A model generated the notes under the pieces. The model searched no databases. It saw nothing but the letters and a program-made list of their open reading frames with translations, and was not told the origin of the DNA. This document shows, piece after piece, positions 27,701 through 35,900 of a stretch of DNA of 64,000 nt. Position numbers and translations under genes: made by a program. Numbering within the stretch: position 1 is the stretch's first letter; every line of letters starts with the position of its first letter. Origin of the DNA: Novipirellula artificiosorum (GTDB lineage: Bacteria > Planctomycetota > Planctomycetia > Pirellulales > Pirellulaceae); the NCBI RefSeq assembly GCF_007860135.1, contig NZ_SJPV01000001.1, positions 1-64,000 on the forward strand, read 5' to 3'.

Positions 27701-30700
27701 CCGGCGCAACGGTGAACACGCGCGGCAGCGGTTTGGTTCAAGACATCCGCACGCTCGCCCTGCGGGTCCCGGCGGCGGGTGCTGGATTTGGTGGCGTCGT
27801 CGATGGCGACTCCTTCACGATCAATGATGGGACCGAAACGGTCACGTTTGAATTTGACAACGCGGGTGGATTGAATGACCCCACCAACCAAGCCATTTCG
27901 ATCTCGGGGAATCCCACGGCATCGCAGTTGGCACTGTTGATCCAACAATCGATCGCCAATCGCATGCGGCTCGATCCGCTGCTTTATGGCAACACGGTTT
28001 ACTTGAATTTACCGGTCGAAGGTTCGGCGATTGTGCCGACCGGTCAATTAAGTTTGGTCGGATTGAGCCGAACGCCAGCCGATGGCGATTTATTGACACT
28101 GACACCCAACGATGGTTCCGCCCCTGTGGTGGTCGAGATCAATCGCACCGACGAGCCGGATGACGTGCTCGGCGGGACAAAAGACGATGGTGTCACAACG
28201 GGTCACACCGCCATCAACATCACGCGTTTGACCACCGCCCTTGAACTTGGCCAAGCGATCGCGAACACCATCACCTCGGATCAGATTGGCACGATTGCGG
28301 GTTTGAATAAGAACGCGGTCTCGGTCGACGAAAGCGGATTGGTGTCGATCGGCGGCATGGCCGGATTGGGATTGAACACAACCGGCGTTGCACTGGAAGT
28401 CACCGGAGAACCGAGTGTTGCGGGTTCCTCTCGCATCGAAGTGTTCGGTCCGCTGCTACTGCAATTGCCGTTGGTTGGCGGTGGTGGATTCACCGACGGC
28501 AGCGTGCTGATTTTGAAAGATGATCTCGGCAACGACGTCGTCTTCGAATTCAATGTTTCCGGCACGGCCCAATCCGTCGCCGGAGCGACTCCCGTCACCT
28601 TCAATACCTTCGACACCGTTGATGTGTTGGCCGACACGCTGGTCACCGCGATCAACGCCTCAACGGCGAACATCGTCTCCTCCAACACCGGCAGCGGGCG
28701 GGTGTCGCTCGGCCGCATCAGCGAAAGCCGTGTCGTGTTGACTGGCATCCCCGGCGATCCGATCGATCCGACCGATGATGTTCCAGGTGTGCCGCAGATT
28801 TCCACACGCCGCGGCATTGTTGCGGACGGTGAAATCTTGACCATTCGCCAAGGCAATGAATCGGTTTCGTTTGAGTTTGAATCGATCAGCAACGGTGGCG
28901 GTGTTCAAGCCGGCAACGTGGCCATCCCCTTCTCACCGACCAGTTCGACCGGTGACATCGCGGTCAGCTTGGCGGCAGCGATCAACAACAACAAAGGCAA
29001 CTTGCAAATCTCGGCATCCGCCGCGGTGGACGCGGCAGGCGTCGCCACGGGCGTCGTCAACATCGACGATGTTCCCGGTACCGTGATCGATTCAAGCCAA
29101 GCACCCACGTTGAACGTCCTGGGCGTTCCAGGAGGTGCTCAGCCGATCTTCATCACGCCTTCGTCGAGTGACGAGGATGTCAAGCGTGCGTTGATCACGG
29201 CGATCAACAGCGATTCGGTTGCTGCCTTCACCGATTTGCACGCGGTGGACCGTGGTGGATCGACCTTCTTTGTCGAGAACGCGTCCGACTTCAATGGTCC
29301 GATCTCGACGTACTACTTGCCAGGAGTCAAAGATGTTGACGGTAACCCGCTTGAAGCGAACCGTCAGGATGAATCGAGCCAGTTCACGATTCTGATGCCG
29401 TCGGTCGGGATGGATTATGGCGACGCAGCCGACCCGATCGGTGGAGTTGCTGGACGGTATCCAACGACACTCAACCACGACGGACCACGTCACGTTGTCG
29501 GCGGCGGTGTGATGTTGGGCACCTCGGTCGATGTCGATTCCGATGGCCGACCAAGCAATTTGGCCGATGGTGACAATGCCGCCTTGGTCGTGACCAGCAC
29601 CGGCACCTTGTTCAATGTCACCATGGCCGATGGTGTTGCGACGATTGAGGTCGCTGCAGGTGTCTCACCGGGCACGCGTGATGGTGACACCATTGTCATC
29701 AATACGGGTTACTCGACGGCAACCTTGGAATTTGACATCAACGGCCGGTTTGACGAGGATCACTACGAAATCAAATCTTCGGTAACCGATACGCCAGCGA
29801 TGGTTGCAGCGGCGATTGGAAGAGCGATTGCCGAAAGCCCACTTCGTCCCGCAATGGTCACCGTCGAAGGATCCACGGTCACGGTCAGCGGCAATGACGA
29901 AGATGGCGTGAGCTTTGTGAGTGACAACAACCCCGAGGGGATCTTGAATTCGGGCGTCGGCACCGTCGTGTCGGTCACCCAACCCGACGGTTCGGTCGCC
30001 CAGGAACTTCGCTATCCGGTGACCGTGACGGTTTCGGGTGGCGGGTTCGTCGATGGATGGATCGACTTTGGTGCCGATGGTGATTTTGATGACCCTGGTG
30101 ATCAGATCCTGTTCAGCGAACGATTTGACGCAGCCGCTGGGCCCGTCGAAAAGACGTTCTTTGTCAAATATCCCGAGAATCCTTGGAACGTGCTTGACCC
30201 CGCGATGACGTACGCTCGGTTCCGCGTTTCGAACACCGGCGGGCTCACCCCAACCGGGATGGCATTGAGCGGCGAGGTCGAAGATTATGCCCTCCGACTG
30301 CTGCCGGGGCTGCCCCCAACGGTTTCGTCCACTCAGGCGAATCGTCAATTCGTCGGCTCTGAAGATCAAACGCTTCAAGTGCTGGACGTCAATGGCACGT
30401 TGACGCCGAGCATTACAAATGACAACGGCTTGTTGACGGACATCACCGATCCGGATAACGATGTTCCCTTAATTTATGCAGACGATGTCGGCACAAGAAC
30501 TTTGGTGACCGCCGAGGGCGTTACCGCTGGCACGCTGACACTCAACAGTGACGGAACGTTCTCGTTCAATCCAGTTGCCGATTTCAGCGGCAATGCGATC
30601 TTCACGGCACGCGTCACCGATGGCGAGCTGATCAGTTCACGAACGATCACGGCAACGATCACGCTCAACCCGATCAATGATCCGCCAGTTGCGAACACGG

Positions 30701-32883
30701 CCGACGTGATCATTTCGCAAACGATCAACGAAGACGCTGTAACGACGCTCGACCGCGACGTGCTGATCACTCCGTTCTATTCGCCAGGTCCGGCGAATGA
30801 ATCGAGCCAACCGATGATCATCCAATCGGCTGGCAGCATTCGCGGACCGTTCCTGTCGTCGCTGGGTGGGACGATCTCGATCATCGACAACGGCGTGCGG
30901 TTGGTTTATACCCCACCGGCCGATTACAACGGCACCGTTGCCGATACCTTCACCTATTCCGTTGCGGATGTACCGGGTACCGGCCAGTCGCCGCAAACGG
31001 CGGCCAAGATGGGAACGGTTTCGTTCTCGTTCCTTTCCGTCAACGACGCGCCGCGTTTGATCAACGACAGCTATGTCGGCGAGGAAGACACGGAGTTGTC
31101 GATTCCCGTCAGCAACGTGGCAGGAACCGGCGTTCTCGACAATGATGCCCCAGGCCCTGCGGACGAAGTGGCCGCCGGTCAAACGATTGGACTTGTGACC
31201 AGTGTGTTCCCACAAAACACCTTCCGTGGTGGAACCGTACGTCTGAGCAACGGTAACTTGCTTTACAACCCACCCGCTGAGTTCAGCGGTGTGGACCAAT
31301 TCAGCTACACCGTTCAAGACGATGCGGGTTTAACTTCCTCGGCGACAGTGATTGTCAACGTCGGTGGTGAAAACGATGGGCCGATCTTTATCGGTATCAA
31401 CGGCGATCCAAATGAAGACTCGCTTGAATTCGAAGAGGCCAAGGCCGATCCGAAGAAGATCCAGTACGATTTGTCGACTTGGTTCGAAGATCCTGAAAAC
31501 GACGACATGACCTATGCGGCAACGTCGACGAACACATCGATCGTAGCAGCCAGCGTGGTGGGGGACACCTTGGTTCTGGACTTGCCACCGTATGCGTACG
31601 GAATGGCGACCTTGAACATCACGGCGACCGACGCCAACGGCGTTGCCACGGTCGAATCGATCGACGTTAACGTCGTTGACACATCGGACCCACCGCGAAT
31701 CGTCGGCACGCTCGATCCGTTGACCACCGCGGAGGACGTCGACGTCGTCAGCGATCTGACCACCGTCTTTGCGGATCCCGATGGCGAACCCTTAACCTAT
31801 TCGGTCACTTCGCTTGGCGGCATTTTGAACCCAACGGCGGCTCAGATCGCGGCCAGTGATTTGATCGAATCGATTGCCTTTGAGGGCAACGAAATGCGGA
31901 TCCATGTCAAGCCGGATCAATCGGGCAAAGTCGATCTCGAAATCGCCGCGACCGATGGTGACTTCCGCATCAGCGACAACTTCGAGTTGACGATCACTGC
32001 GGTTGCGGACGCACCGATTGCTGCCGACGATGCCTACAACGTACCGGTCGGAGCGACGCTGCAAATTTTGAATCCCGCCAGCGGGCTGTTGCGAAATGAT
32101 CGGGATGCCGATGGGGACGCGATCACGGTCGATGTCAGTTCGGTCACCCCGGCCGATTCTAACTTTACGGTCAATCCCGACGGTACGTTCGTTTACAAGG
32201 CGACGTCGGGTAGTGTCGGGTCCCAGGTGAGTTACACCTACAGCGTGGTCGACGCCACCACGAGCCGCAGCAACACCGCAACGGTGACGTTTACGCTCAA
32301 TCAATCGCGTTATCAAAACCCGATCGATGATTTAGCGTCGGATGTCAACGCCGACGGCCGAATCACCGCAATTGACGCGCTGCGAGTGATCAACTTGCTC
32401 AGCAGCCCGCAAATGAGTGGTCAATCCTCGCTGTCGGTCAGTGCGATTGGCACGCCACCGCCTGACTTTGTCGACGTTAGCGGTGACGGAATGGTTTCGG
32501 CCTACGATGCACTTTTGGTGATCAACGCGTTGGAAGCCTTGCCAAGCACCCCGTCGGGCCAAGGCGAATGGGCCACCACCGAAGCGGTCAATTTGACCGC
32601 CGGATCCGCCTCCACCGTTTCGTATGCTTCGATCTCGCAAGCCAACTTGCCGGTTCGAAATGCGATTGCGGTCGAGGAGGAAACGGTACAATCGGTAGCG
32701 GAAAACGTGACCGATCCTCGTGATGCGATTCTCGGGGCGGGCTTCGAAATCGGCAACGCCTCGCTTGAAGCGGTGGCCGACGCGGTGGTTTCCGCGAACA
32801 ATGAAACGGGGCCGACTGCGGATAGTTCGAGCGTGGACGCCGCATTGGCATCGTTGCTTGACGACAATTTATTGGACCTTTAA
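15709..32883 (+). CDS. Giant secreted multidomain protein 1 (5,724 aa) with degenerate metalloprotease module, GEVEDY, cadherin-like repeats and dockerin
   Basis: First of three paralogs. A basic Ser/Arg-rich N terminus leads to LLETLEARQLLAG (residues 39-51), related to the LEPR-XLL region of planctomycete giants. Then come two SbsA-like Ig domains (about 60-325) and a matrixin-like module (about 395-560) whose zinc site reads AAAGIGLILGLE (510-521), with no ligands. PPC-type domains, DGDGDGIAGG (about 824), a DUF1565-like start (DKTAEVRADGSLDKPF) and beta-helix blocks with two DDTDIVH motifs follow. DDFIVGFAERGE is at 2620. About ten 'DG...FEF' repeats lie between 2700 and 4750, and a GEVEDY domain at about 4567-4865. 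Cadherin/VCBS-like repeats (4874-5535) and a dockerin-like pair (DVNADGRITAIDAL, DVSGDGMVSAYDAL; about 5543-5615) precede an acidic tail. Only two Cys were noticed. A surface or matrix role is inferred. The start is fixed by a good ribosome site. Confidence 0.93.
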   Translation: MTSRKRFTTSTSSTSSSRTPRRRSETGSKSSRKKVRRQHLLETLEARQLLAGPQLIGIQPNEGDLIVDGSVRESAPRVLTFRFDQDQQIDANTLDGIRITRSGQDDVFNTADDVRITPGLVTLGDPNQNEVVVRFAESLPDDNYRIEVFGYDDAGLGVTGIRNIDGELLQPRTAGQRSEVVNFDLRLGALVEAVVPQPVIRKADGSLEQNRNEIVVYFNEDELFVENDDTGQPTDRSAENPRFYQLLFTQETARTTDDLLYHPEKVVYDPATHTARLFFADDLNDLPGVPTKGGTWRLRVGSAVDDRIDLIIQPTRTDLNSAAAGDTLGTAFDVGTFGLDPGLTSLVYSESIEAQPYAIELPGGNDDPGHPEFDEIAGSLQQHINDAFGPDVQDGITEISYNFNDIFDTNNAGASFLNQITERQKTRVREALELWAAKIGVQFRETVDEGITFAFGNPANLQFKSGTTLVSQTVLSARLRIDPTFDQPAMVFSNDANYSTAYGEDFLRKAAAGIGLILGLETTPDLPAQTLMSLNSGYLNASIDSLGDLEPVFPGSFDVLHGQYVHRPDSIDVDLYRFEVDFNDADKVGTLTAETFAERLADSSMLDTTLTLFQEVKASLSTNFGIDGTLNVRFDSLLDGRLSNCEKIHFVQSDRAAGDTAVKVNRMLDAAGNELPNAVELDLPRAGSVSAQAIIDAINGDAFASSILRATLVGGDGATDVSENILNFSPLELKGGGLYQLTRNDDYFSEDSRISYSLGEGIYYIGVAASGNDHYDPTISESGYGGLSQGEYELNVKFEPQVDERDVIRDLDSEREGVPGSILDGDGDGIAGGNHNFWFQTRPLDRTLEFIGNGDAVTAGQTVQITSAQDLRETRTYEFVPFGGAAKAGNTPVFFNTGTAGFPTPASTLVASLQTAINQAADETGVIATANGTLLVLTGNPSLTLSANSSGIEVFGRNIFVDKTAEVRADGSLDKPFNNIANPNVPNAFDVALPGDIVRIIGNGGVDRDLSTEADNYSYQIGIPDVGGGMYADGPAMEVPKGVTTMIDAGAAFKLRSSYIGVGSSTVQVDRSNGSLQVLGTPRLVELSETSDVVPAGRPTPTLLAQENVGQGGYDDGSVIFTSFFDRAVDSNAAGDTPAADKGDWGGIRLRRDIDQFEGRKHLEDEAIFLNSINHAEIRYGGTRDLLIDSVQQLANPIDIYDLRPAISFTEISNSADAAISALPNSFAESNYQAPRYQASGVFTPDYDRVGPDIHHNQLYDNSINGLFVRVVTTPTESPKALTVAGHFDDTDIVHYIAENIIIQGTPGGSLEDGFSPDMSLVNAGQLTGGSLDLGSYNYVMTFVDADGFESLASTSSFTFDVSEDGSSINLTGLPQVQDGSAYRTRRLYRQETAGGPFFLVTDLNGTGSRFIDRGTKTDGVLDTNHEGRRGRLDASLTVDPGTVVKLRGSRIEVGFGAQLLAEGTESHPIIFTSVFDDRYGAGGTFDSNNDADSAGGGADHTYGDWGGLYGSPTSTISLDYATVAHGGGVTLLTGGQTRGFAALELHQANGRITHSRFEANEDGQDGAGPVGRFGLLGVTPSTIFVRGAQPIIVGNDFIDNRGSIIDIDSESLTADRLIDAGRQTGENERLAVLDDNYGPMVRFNRYEDNATEDNASLRQISGMEIRGGTLTTESVWDDTDIVHVLFDSVTVENFHSSGGLRLMSRLDESLVVKMLGEASPHNPYQGTGLTATGSLSDISDRIGGSIHILGQPGHPVVLTSFLDDTAGAGLQPNGAPFTDTNGDGIRSRPEENDWRSVFMDQFSNDRNVSAVLELELSTELAPGLNGDLETAQHLGDLASGPYASDDVRRLGFEVEGYIGGRDDIDTYSFIGTPGTEIWVDVDRTTYTLDTVIEVLDETGRVLARSDNSFDEISGNSDVLVLDSALAQTTTSLQTGPDAFTQLGAGGLYEDFGSTNPRDAGIHFALPGSTADSTARSPYFIRIRSNSHNPDEANCGLTSGGYRFQLRLQEEQEFAGSVVRYADIRYANHGIHTRGLPSSSPLLGEAQENEGVSDAISSNDSLTTSITVPGNRAQYLGNLLNSENKVFSVGGALSSAGDVDFYQIDVDRLSGLDSQTTTVFDIDYADGFNRPDTTLYVYYDPDGEDGPIQPTLVLTGDDSSILDDQSSPLTSMPDDLLSRGSVAEGDAFIGPISLSGGSYYVAVVNDGAIADALRNPTTRREPLESVLRIFEDHVSSIGGSTALPPREGAFIDQTTLNPGWSVTTVRATDPGHGINETFNGSRTSALFPPSNQAEIEFNNAFLTAQDLSAGDPEWSLANDANIGDENFGTFNPSTNTSQAIPHTSVFGTTVNEIVDIYRFDVSQDNSRVILDIDNGAIPTFFDPDNLPADFPDFDDTLNASGVDLKMQLFDAAFNQVGVTSFFSEVLDGQLGSFPQFVFGNVTSFFTEDPFIEQDALAAGTYYVAVSPEATTYDPATLSFDLAVDQRPATGTYTLHVSVENHPNDGGDPSNESIRFDRSAAGGTLESAAFDLSGYGPSDQPKFYFSYFYDPGAGDSVEIRARSNENPAGEILDDAAINSTIVGNAWNQGVASLSDFAGHTGVVIEFEYTTGTGTGEGLFLDDFIVGFAERGEMITGAPVGSVGIIGATGAGQPTGEYQLEVRPGTSYATSSRFGGLTLDTTFDTNVRQTESVTIVAPHADQITDGDTFVLSDGIKQVTLEFDLDASVTPGNVRIAYTATSSQSQVADAIRSAINSQTVQSTLKIQASDSSGSATGGYDDVKVSLTGNVIGDFLALDDPADLPDSGMPLVPTGEPFQLPVVYSQGIGDENYERYQSQVVVEHNIISHARAIGIYSEAGVRGFDPEDLQNNFFFTSDNPVLNPENLFTRFNGLDPAPIGNAYPGAVRNFPTLNDDVIGGQMPGIVVRNNIVDQAGFAGIKVEGQMRPYVIDSSTYDLNAVLFGDLIADGLTMIIDAADTRVVFEFEELAGAPVAAGGSGVQGGNGWVDGHVPIYYRRTVANTYNGGGDASTRYETMLAIYDAINSSILVTNGLDPLVKATLATSLQGSNDNFFGNLFGNTSTSVYVEGATNILFSSLFANVGLNPFIGQTGLAAVHEAPQPVSKIVNNTVYGEDGTQSRFPGSATAEPNDVLLQAVETYVGNAHTGAFVTAAQIGDNSAVTAAADVDMYRVFLGAGDRLTVDIDSLVEDVDNDITGGPDTVLRLFDSRGIEIAFVDSATAPDYLELAATTPEFLIDPATGNFVLDANGNRIVANAADPFLDFTARTEGTYYVAVSSAGHEDYDALTVADRVDGTGGSGEYNIAIKAYAPRSFVLTIDNINNREGFDAAALIGTTFTITQIPDRLETANNPTNVQTFEFTNAAGGLRVNGNVNIPLRDGEQYRVPDIATAIADAISGVNFADNQGLPNPPLPNHEFGNGPDDVTGPIARVTARALGGQDGYNGGLQFFLGGADNNTVFGHNRTNAQVNSSPVAGSSSRGDGVSELYVLVERAAEITISPEAAAAGLRLDPAAGLNIDQLLPETGVLLTGGSSGTVLNNVFSNLHQGVVNEITKTGGFSSGAADQHPKPGATIVTGNTFQHIETANNVFRLQMSSPFGNIGITPSPSNVNGGTDDFNQTLGNNDALFVNPTAGNFLPAPGAAVIDSAVNAITDRPTFVDVKESVGISQSNVVAPARDAYGVLRADHPLYAPAHAVGETIFKDRGAVELADFVGPVAILEVPRDNDALVIDADGATAFVTFEDEVYKEFRIQLRDNGDKSDPFLGHGIDDNSVVVPEGPGPRMNGSNITVFENDKLLQERIDYTFHYDPNKNIIVLTPLAGIWKNDRSYRIAVNGLDRSVLIAPSASQVSDGDQITITDANGGNIVFEFETGYQLAVPETISLTVPFEGTNEGGIRDGAIFQLSDGKNPTNVFEFNLPGDAKLPGSVQILIPAGPTPVEPDELDAFLTTIAQNTQNAIDSQVAAGKLDVDTRLDGYTVIVGAETGATVNTRGSGLVQDIRTLALRVPAAGAGFGGVVDGDSFTINDGTETVTFEFDNAGGLNDPTNQAISISGNPTASQLALLIQQSIANRMRLDPLLYGNTVYLNLPVEGSAIVPTGQLSLVGLSRTPADGDLLTLTPNDGSAPVVVEINRTDEPDDVLGGTKDDGVTTGHTAINITRLTTALELGQAIANTITSDQIGTIAGLNKNAVSVDESGLVSIGGMAGLGLNTTGVALEVTGEPSVAGSSRIEVFGPLLLQLPLVGGGGFTDGSVLILKDDLGNDVVFEFNVSGTAQSVAGATPVTFNTFDTVDVLADTLVTAINASTANIVSSNTGSGRVSLGRISESRVVLTGIPGDPIDPTDDVPGVPQISTRRGIVADGEILTIRQGNESVSFEFESISNGGGVQAGNVAIPFSPTSSTGDIAVSLAAAINNNKGNLQISASAAVDAAGVATGVVNIDDVPGTVIDSSQAPTLNVLGVPGGAQPIFITPSSSDEDVKRALITAINSDSVAAFTDLHAVDRGGSTFFVENASDFNGPISTYYLPGVKDVDGNPLEANRQDESSQFTILMPSVGMDYGDAADPIGGVAGRYPTTLNHDGPRHVVGGGVMLGTSVDVDSDGRPSNLADGDNAALVVTSTGTLFNVTMADGVATIEVAAGVSPGTRDGDTIVINTGYSTATLEFDINGRFDEDHYEIKSSVTDTPAMVAAAIGRAIAESPLRPAMVTVEGSTVTVSGNDEDGVSFVSDNNPEGILNSGVGTVVSVTQPDGSVAQELRYPVTVTVSGGGFVDGWIDFGADGDFDDPGDQILFSERFDAAAGPVEKTFFVKYPENPWNVLDPAMTYARFRVSNTGGLTPTGMALSGEVEDYALRLLPGLPPTVSSTQANRQFVGSEDQTLQVLDVNGTLTPSITNDNGLLTDITDPDNDVPLIYADDVGTRTLVTAEGVTAGTLTLNSDGTFSFNPVADFSGNAIFTARVTDGELISSRTITATITLNPINDPPVANTADVIISQTINEDAVTTLDRDVLITPFYSPGPANESSQPMIIQSAGSIRGPFLSSLGGTISIIDNGVRLVYTPPADYNGTVADTFTYSVADVPGTGQSPQTAAKMGTVSFSFLSVNDAPRLINDSYVGEEDTELSIPVSNVAGTGVLDNDAPGPADEVAAGQTIGLVTSVFPQNTFRGGTVRLSNGNLLYNPPAEFSGVDQFSYTVQDDAGLTSSATVIVNVGGENDGPIFIGINGDPNEDSLEFEEAKADPKKIQYDLSTWFEDPENDDMTYAATSTNTSIVAASVVGDTLVLDLPPYAYGMATLNITATDANGVATVESIDVNVVDTSDPPRIVGTLDPLTTAEDVDVVSDLTTVFADPDGEPLTYSVTSLGGILNPTAAQIAASDLIESIAFEGNEMRIHVKPDQSGKVDLEIAATDGDFRISDNFELTITAVADAPIAADDAYNVPVGATLQILNPASGLLRNDRDADGDAITVDVSSVTPADSNFTVNPDGTFVYKATSGSVGSQVSYTYSVVDATTSRSNTATVTFTLNQSRYQNPIDDLASDVNADGRITAIDALRVINLLSSPQMSGQSSLSVSAIGTPPPDFVDVSGDGMVSAYDALLVINALEALPSTPSGQGEWATTEAVNLTAGSASTVSYASISQANLPVRNAIAVEEETVQSVAENVTDPRDAILGAGFEIGNASLEAVADAVVSANNETGPTADSSSVDAALASLLDDNLLDL

Positions 32884-32980
32884 ACCCTGACAACTTGATT
32901 TTCCATCCTTCATCATCCTACGGCCGAACGCCTCAAGCTGCCGGCCTAACTCAACACGATCCCTCGAGGTTCGGGCGAAT

Positions 32981-35900
32981 ATGACTCAGCGACGACTTTC
33001 TCGCAAACCGACCAAAGCATCGAAACTTACTTCGCGACGCCTGCATCATGAAACGCTCGAAAAGCGTGAATTGTTGGCGGCTGACCTTGGCGTTTCGGAA
33101 ACGGCCCCTAACCTGCTTTCGATCGAGGCGAACTCGGGACGCCAATTCGATCTGCAGGACAGCAACCAGTTGCTCGAAGCGCCAGCTCAATTGAAGTTCC
33201 GTTTTGATGGCGGTCAACAGCTCGATCCGACCACGTTCGATGCGTTCCAGTTCACGCGAAGTGGTGGCGATGGATCGTTTGGCGAAGCGAACGACGTTTC
33301 GATCACGCCGGGATACATCGGATTCGAAGACGAAAACGGAACCCGGATCGTCGTCGCAAGGTTTGCAGAAACCTTGCCTGACGATTTCTACACGATCGTG
33401 ATTGCTGGATGTGATGACACCAACGCGGGTACTGTCGGTTTGCGCAATACCGATGGCGAATTCTTTGCTCCCGCAGCATTGGCCGATGGCACCCAACCGC
33501 ATTCGCAAGTCATCCGCTTTGAAGTCGAAGTGGGCCCCAAAGTGGTCGCGGTCGTTCCTCAACCGATCGAAGGGACGGGAGCCTCACGAACCCAAAATCG
33601 CGATCAGATCTTCGTTTACTTCAACGAAGACCCGCTGACCAACCCCAACGCGGGTGTCGTGACCAGCACCGGTTCCGCAAGCGATCCGTCTGTGGTTCGT
33701 CCGGAGTTTTACAATCTGTTCTTCACTGGCGACACGGTGGAATCGACCGATGATTCCAAATTCAATCCGATTGCAATCGAATACGATCCTGCGCTCCACC
33801 GAGCGACGTTGACCTTCGAAGCGGAATTGCAATCGTTACAACCCGTGGCCGACGCGGGAGGTTCCGGAACGTTCCGTTTGCGAATCGGTTCGTCGCAAGA
33901 CTTGCCGATCACATTGGCGCCAGATTCAGCCGATCAGACTGCGGATGTTGGCGACACGTTCGCCAATGCACGTAGTCTTGGCGTGACGTTCGGTCCCCAG
34001 GACGCGAGTATCGCCATCAGTGGTGAAGTCGAAGCGACCGCCGGGAATACGATGCGTTGGCCTGGGATCGATTCACCAGGTGTCCGCGATGATCGTCGCG
34101 ATGCACAGATCACGGGCCGTGCCGACACGAACGATGGTGTCAATGTTTTCTATTACAATTTTGCGACGCTCTACGGAACCGATGCAAGCAATCTGAAACT
34201 TGAAAACGCGATCACCCCAGCGCAACAGCAACGGACTCGCGAAATTCTCGATCTGTACGCTGAACATCTTGGCGTTCAGTTTATTGAAACCGAAGATCGC
34301 GGCCTGCAAATTGTCACCGGTGACTTGCGGGCACTGGTTGAAACCGCCAGCACGGGGACGGGCGTTCCGTATTTGGATTATCGCGTGAACGACGACGATC
34401 CCAGCAAGGGGGTGTTGATCCTCGACGCGAGTGAGAGCTGGTTTGATGGTTATGGGCTCAGCCCCGATGCGCGCCCAAGTTGGTTTGTGGAGGCGCTTCG
34501 CGGGGTCGGATCGCTGTTGGGGATCGGCAACACGTTCGATCAACCCGGTGGCGTTGCGAGTGGATCGAATCCAGGTTTTGTACTTCCGAACGTCAACTTG
34601 GAACCTGACTTCTTAAGCACCAGCGACATCATTGCGGGTCAAACGCTTCATCGCCCCGAGATTCGCGACGCAGACCTTTACAAGTTTCAAGTGACCCAGT
34701 CGGGTCACATCGCAGTGGAAACCTATGCGCAGCGTTTACTCGAAACCAGCATGCTGGATACCGATCTGAAACTGTGGCGATACGATTCGGTGAGTCGGAA
34801 ATATGAATTGGTCGCCCGCAACGCCGATTTCTACGGCGACGATTCCTTCATTGGACTCGATGTTGAACCCGACGTGTATGTGCTAGGCATTACGGCGGCT
34901 GGCAACAACGATTACAACCCCAATATCGCCGATAGCGGTGGTGGCGGACTGTCACAAGGTCGCTACGAGATTCGCTTGTCGTTTGAGAGCACTCAATCGA
35001 GCACGATCACGGACACCAACCTTTCGAAGCTGGATGGCGATTCGGATGGCATCGCCGGTGGCGACTTCAACTTCTGGTTCCGCGTGGCTCAAGAGGTCGG
35101 CCCAGGCACCGATCCACGTGTCATTTATGTGGACAAGGCCGGCAGCAATTCTAACAGCGGTACGTTTGGTTCGCCCTATCGAACAATCGCTCACGCGCTT
35201 GACAAAGCGGACCCCAATGACATTGTCCGTATCCTTCCGGACGCCGGTGCGGACGGTCGGATTGACACCACGGCCGACAACCGCGCCTATGAAATTGGCA
35301 AGACCAGTGGCGGTGTCACCCTTTCCGATGGTGCCACCTTCGAGATTCCTCGCGGTGTTTCCGTGATGGTGGACGCCGGGACCATGGTCAAGCTTCTCAA
35401 TGCAAAGATCAGCGTCGGTAGCGAAACGATCGACGAAGACCGATCGCTTGCGTCGCTGCAAGTACTTGGAACCCCAATGCTTGTCGATGGCGATGGTGCA
35501 ACCATCGATGGTAGCGTCGATTTCACCAGCCATAACGAAGAAATGCGTGATGGAATTGGGTTTGCAATCGATACGAACATTTTGCCAACGACACCGACGC
35601 CAGGGAATTGGGGCGGTATTGAATTTCGCAACGACTTTGATTACTCCGAAGGCCGACCCGTTTGGGAAACCGAAGGGATCTTCCTCGATTACGTTTCGCA
35701 TGCGGATATTCGCTTTGGCGGCGGCAGCGTGACGGCGACTCAACCGATTGTGAATCCCTTGCAGATGCTTGAGAGTCGGCCAACGCTGATTTACAACTTC
35801 ATTAGCGAAAGTCGGGATGCTGCGATCAGCGCCGACCCCAACAGTTTCCTGGAAACCAACTTCAACGCGCCGATCTTTCAACAAGCGGCGACCTTTACCT

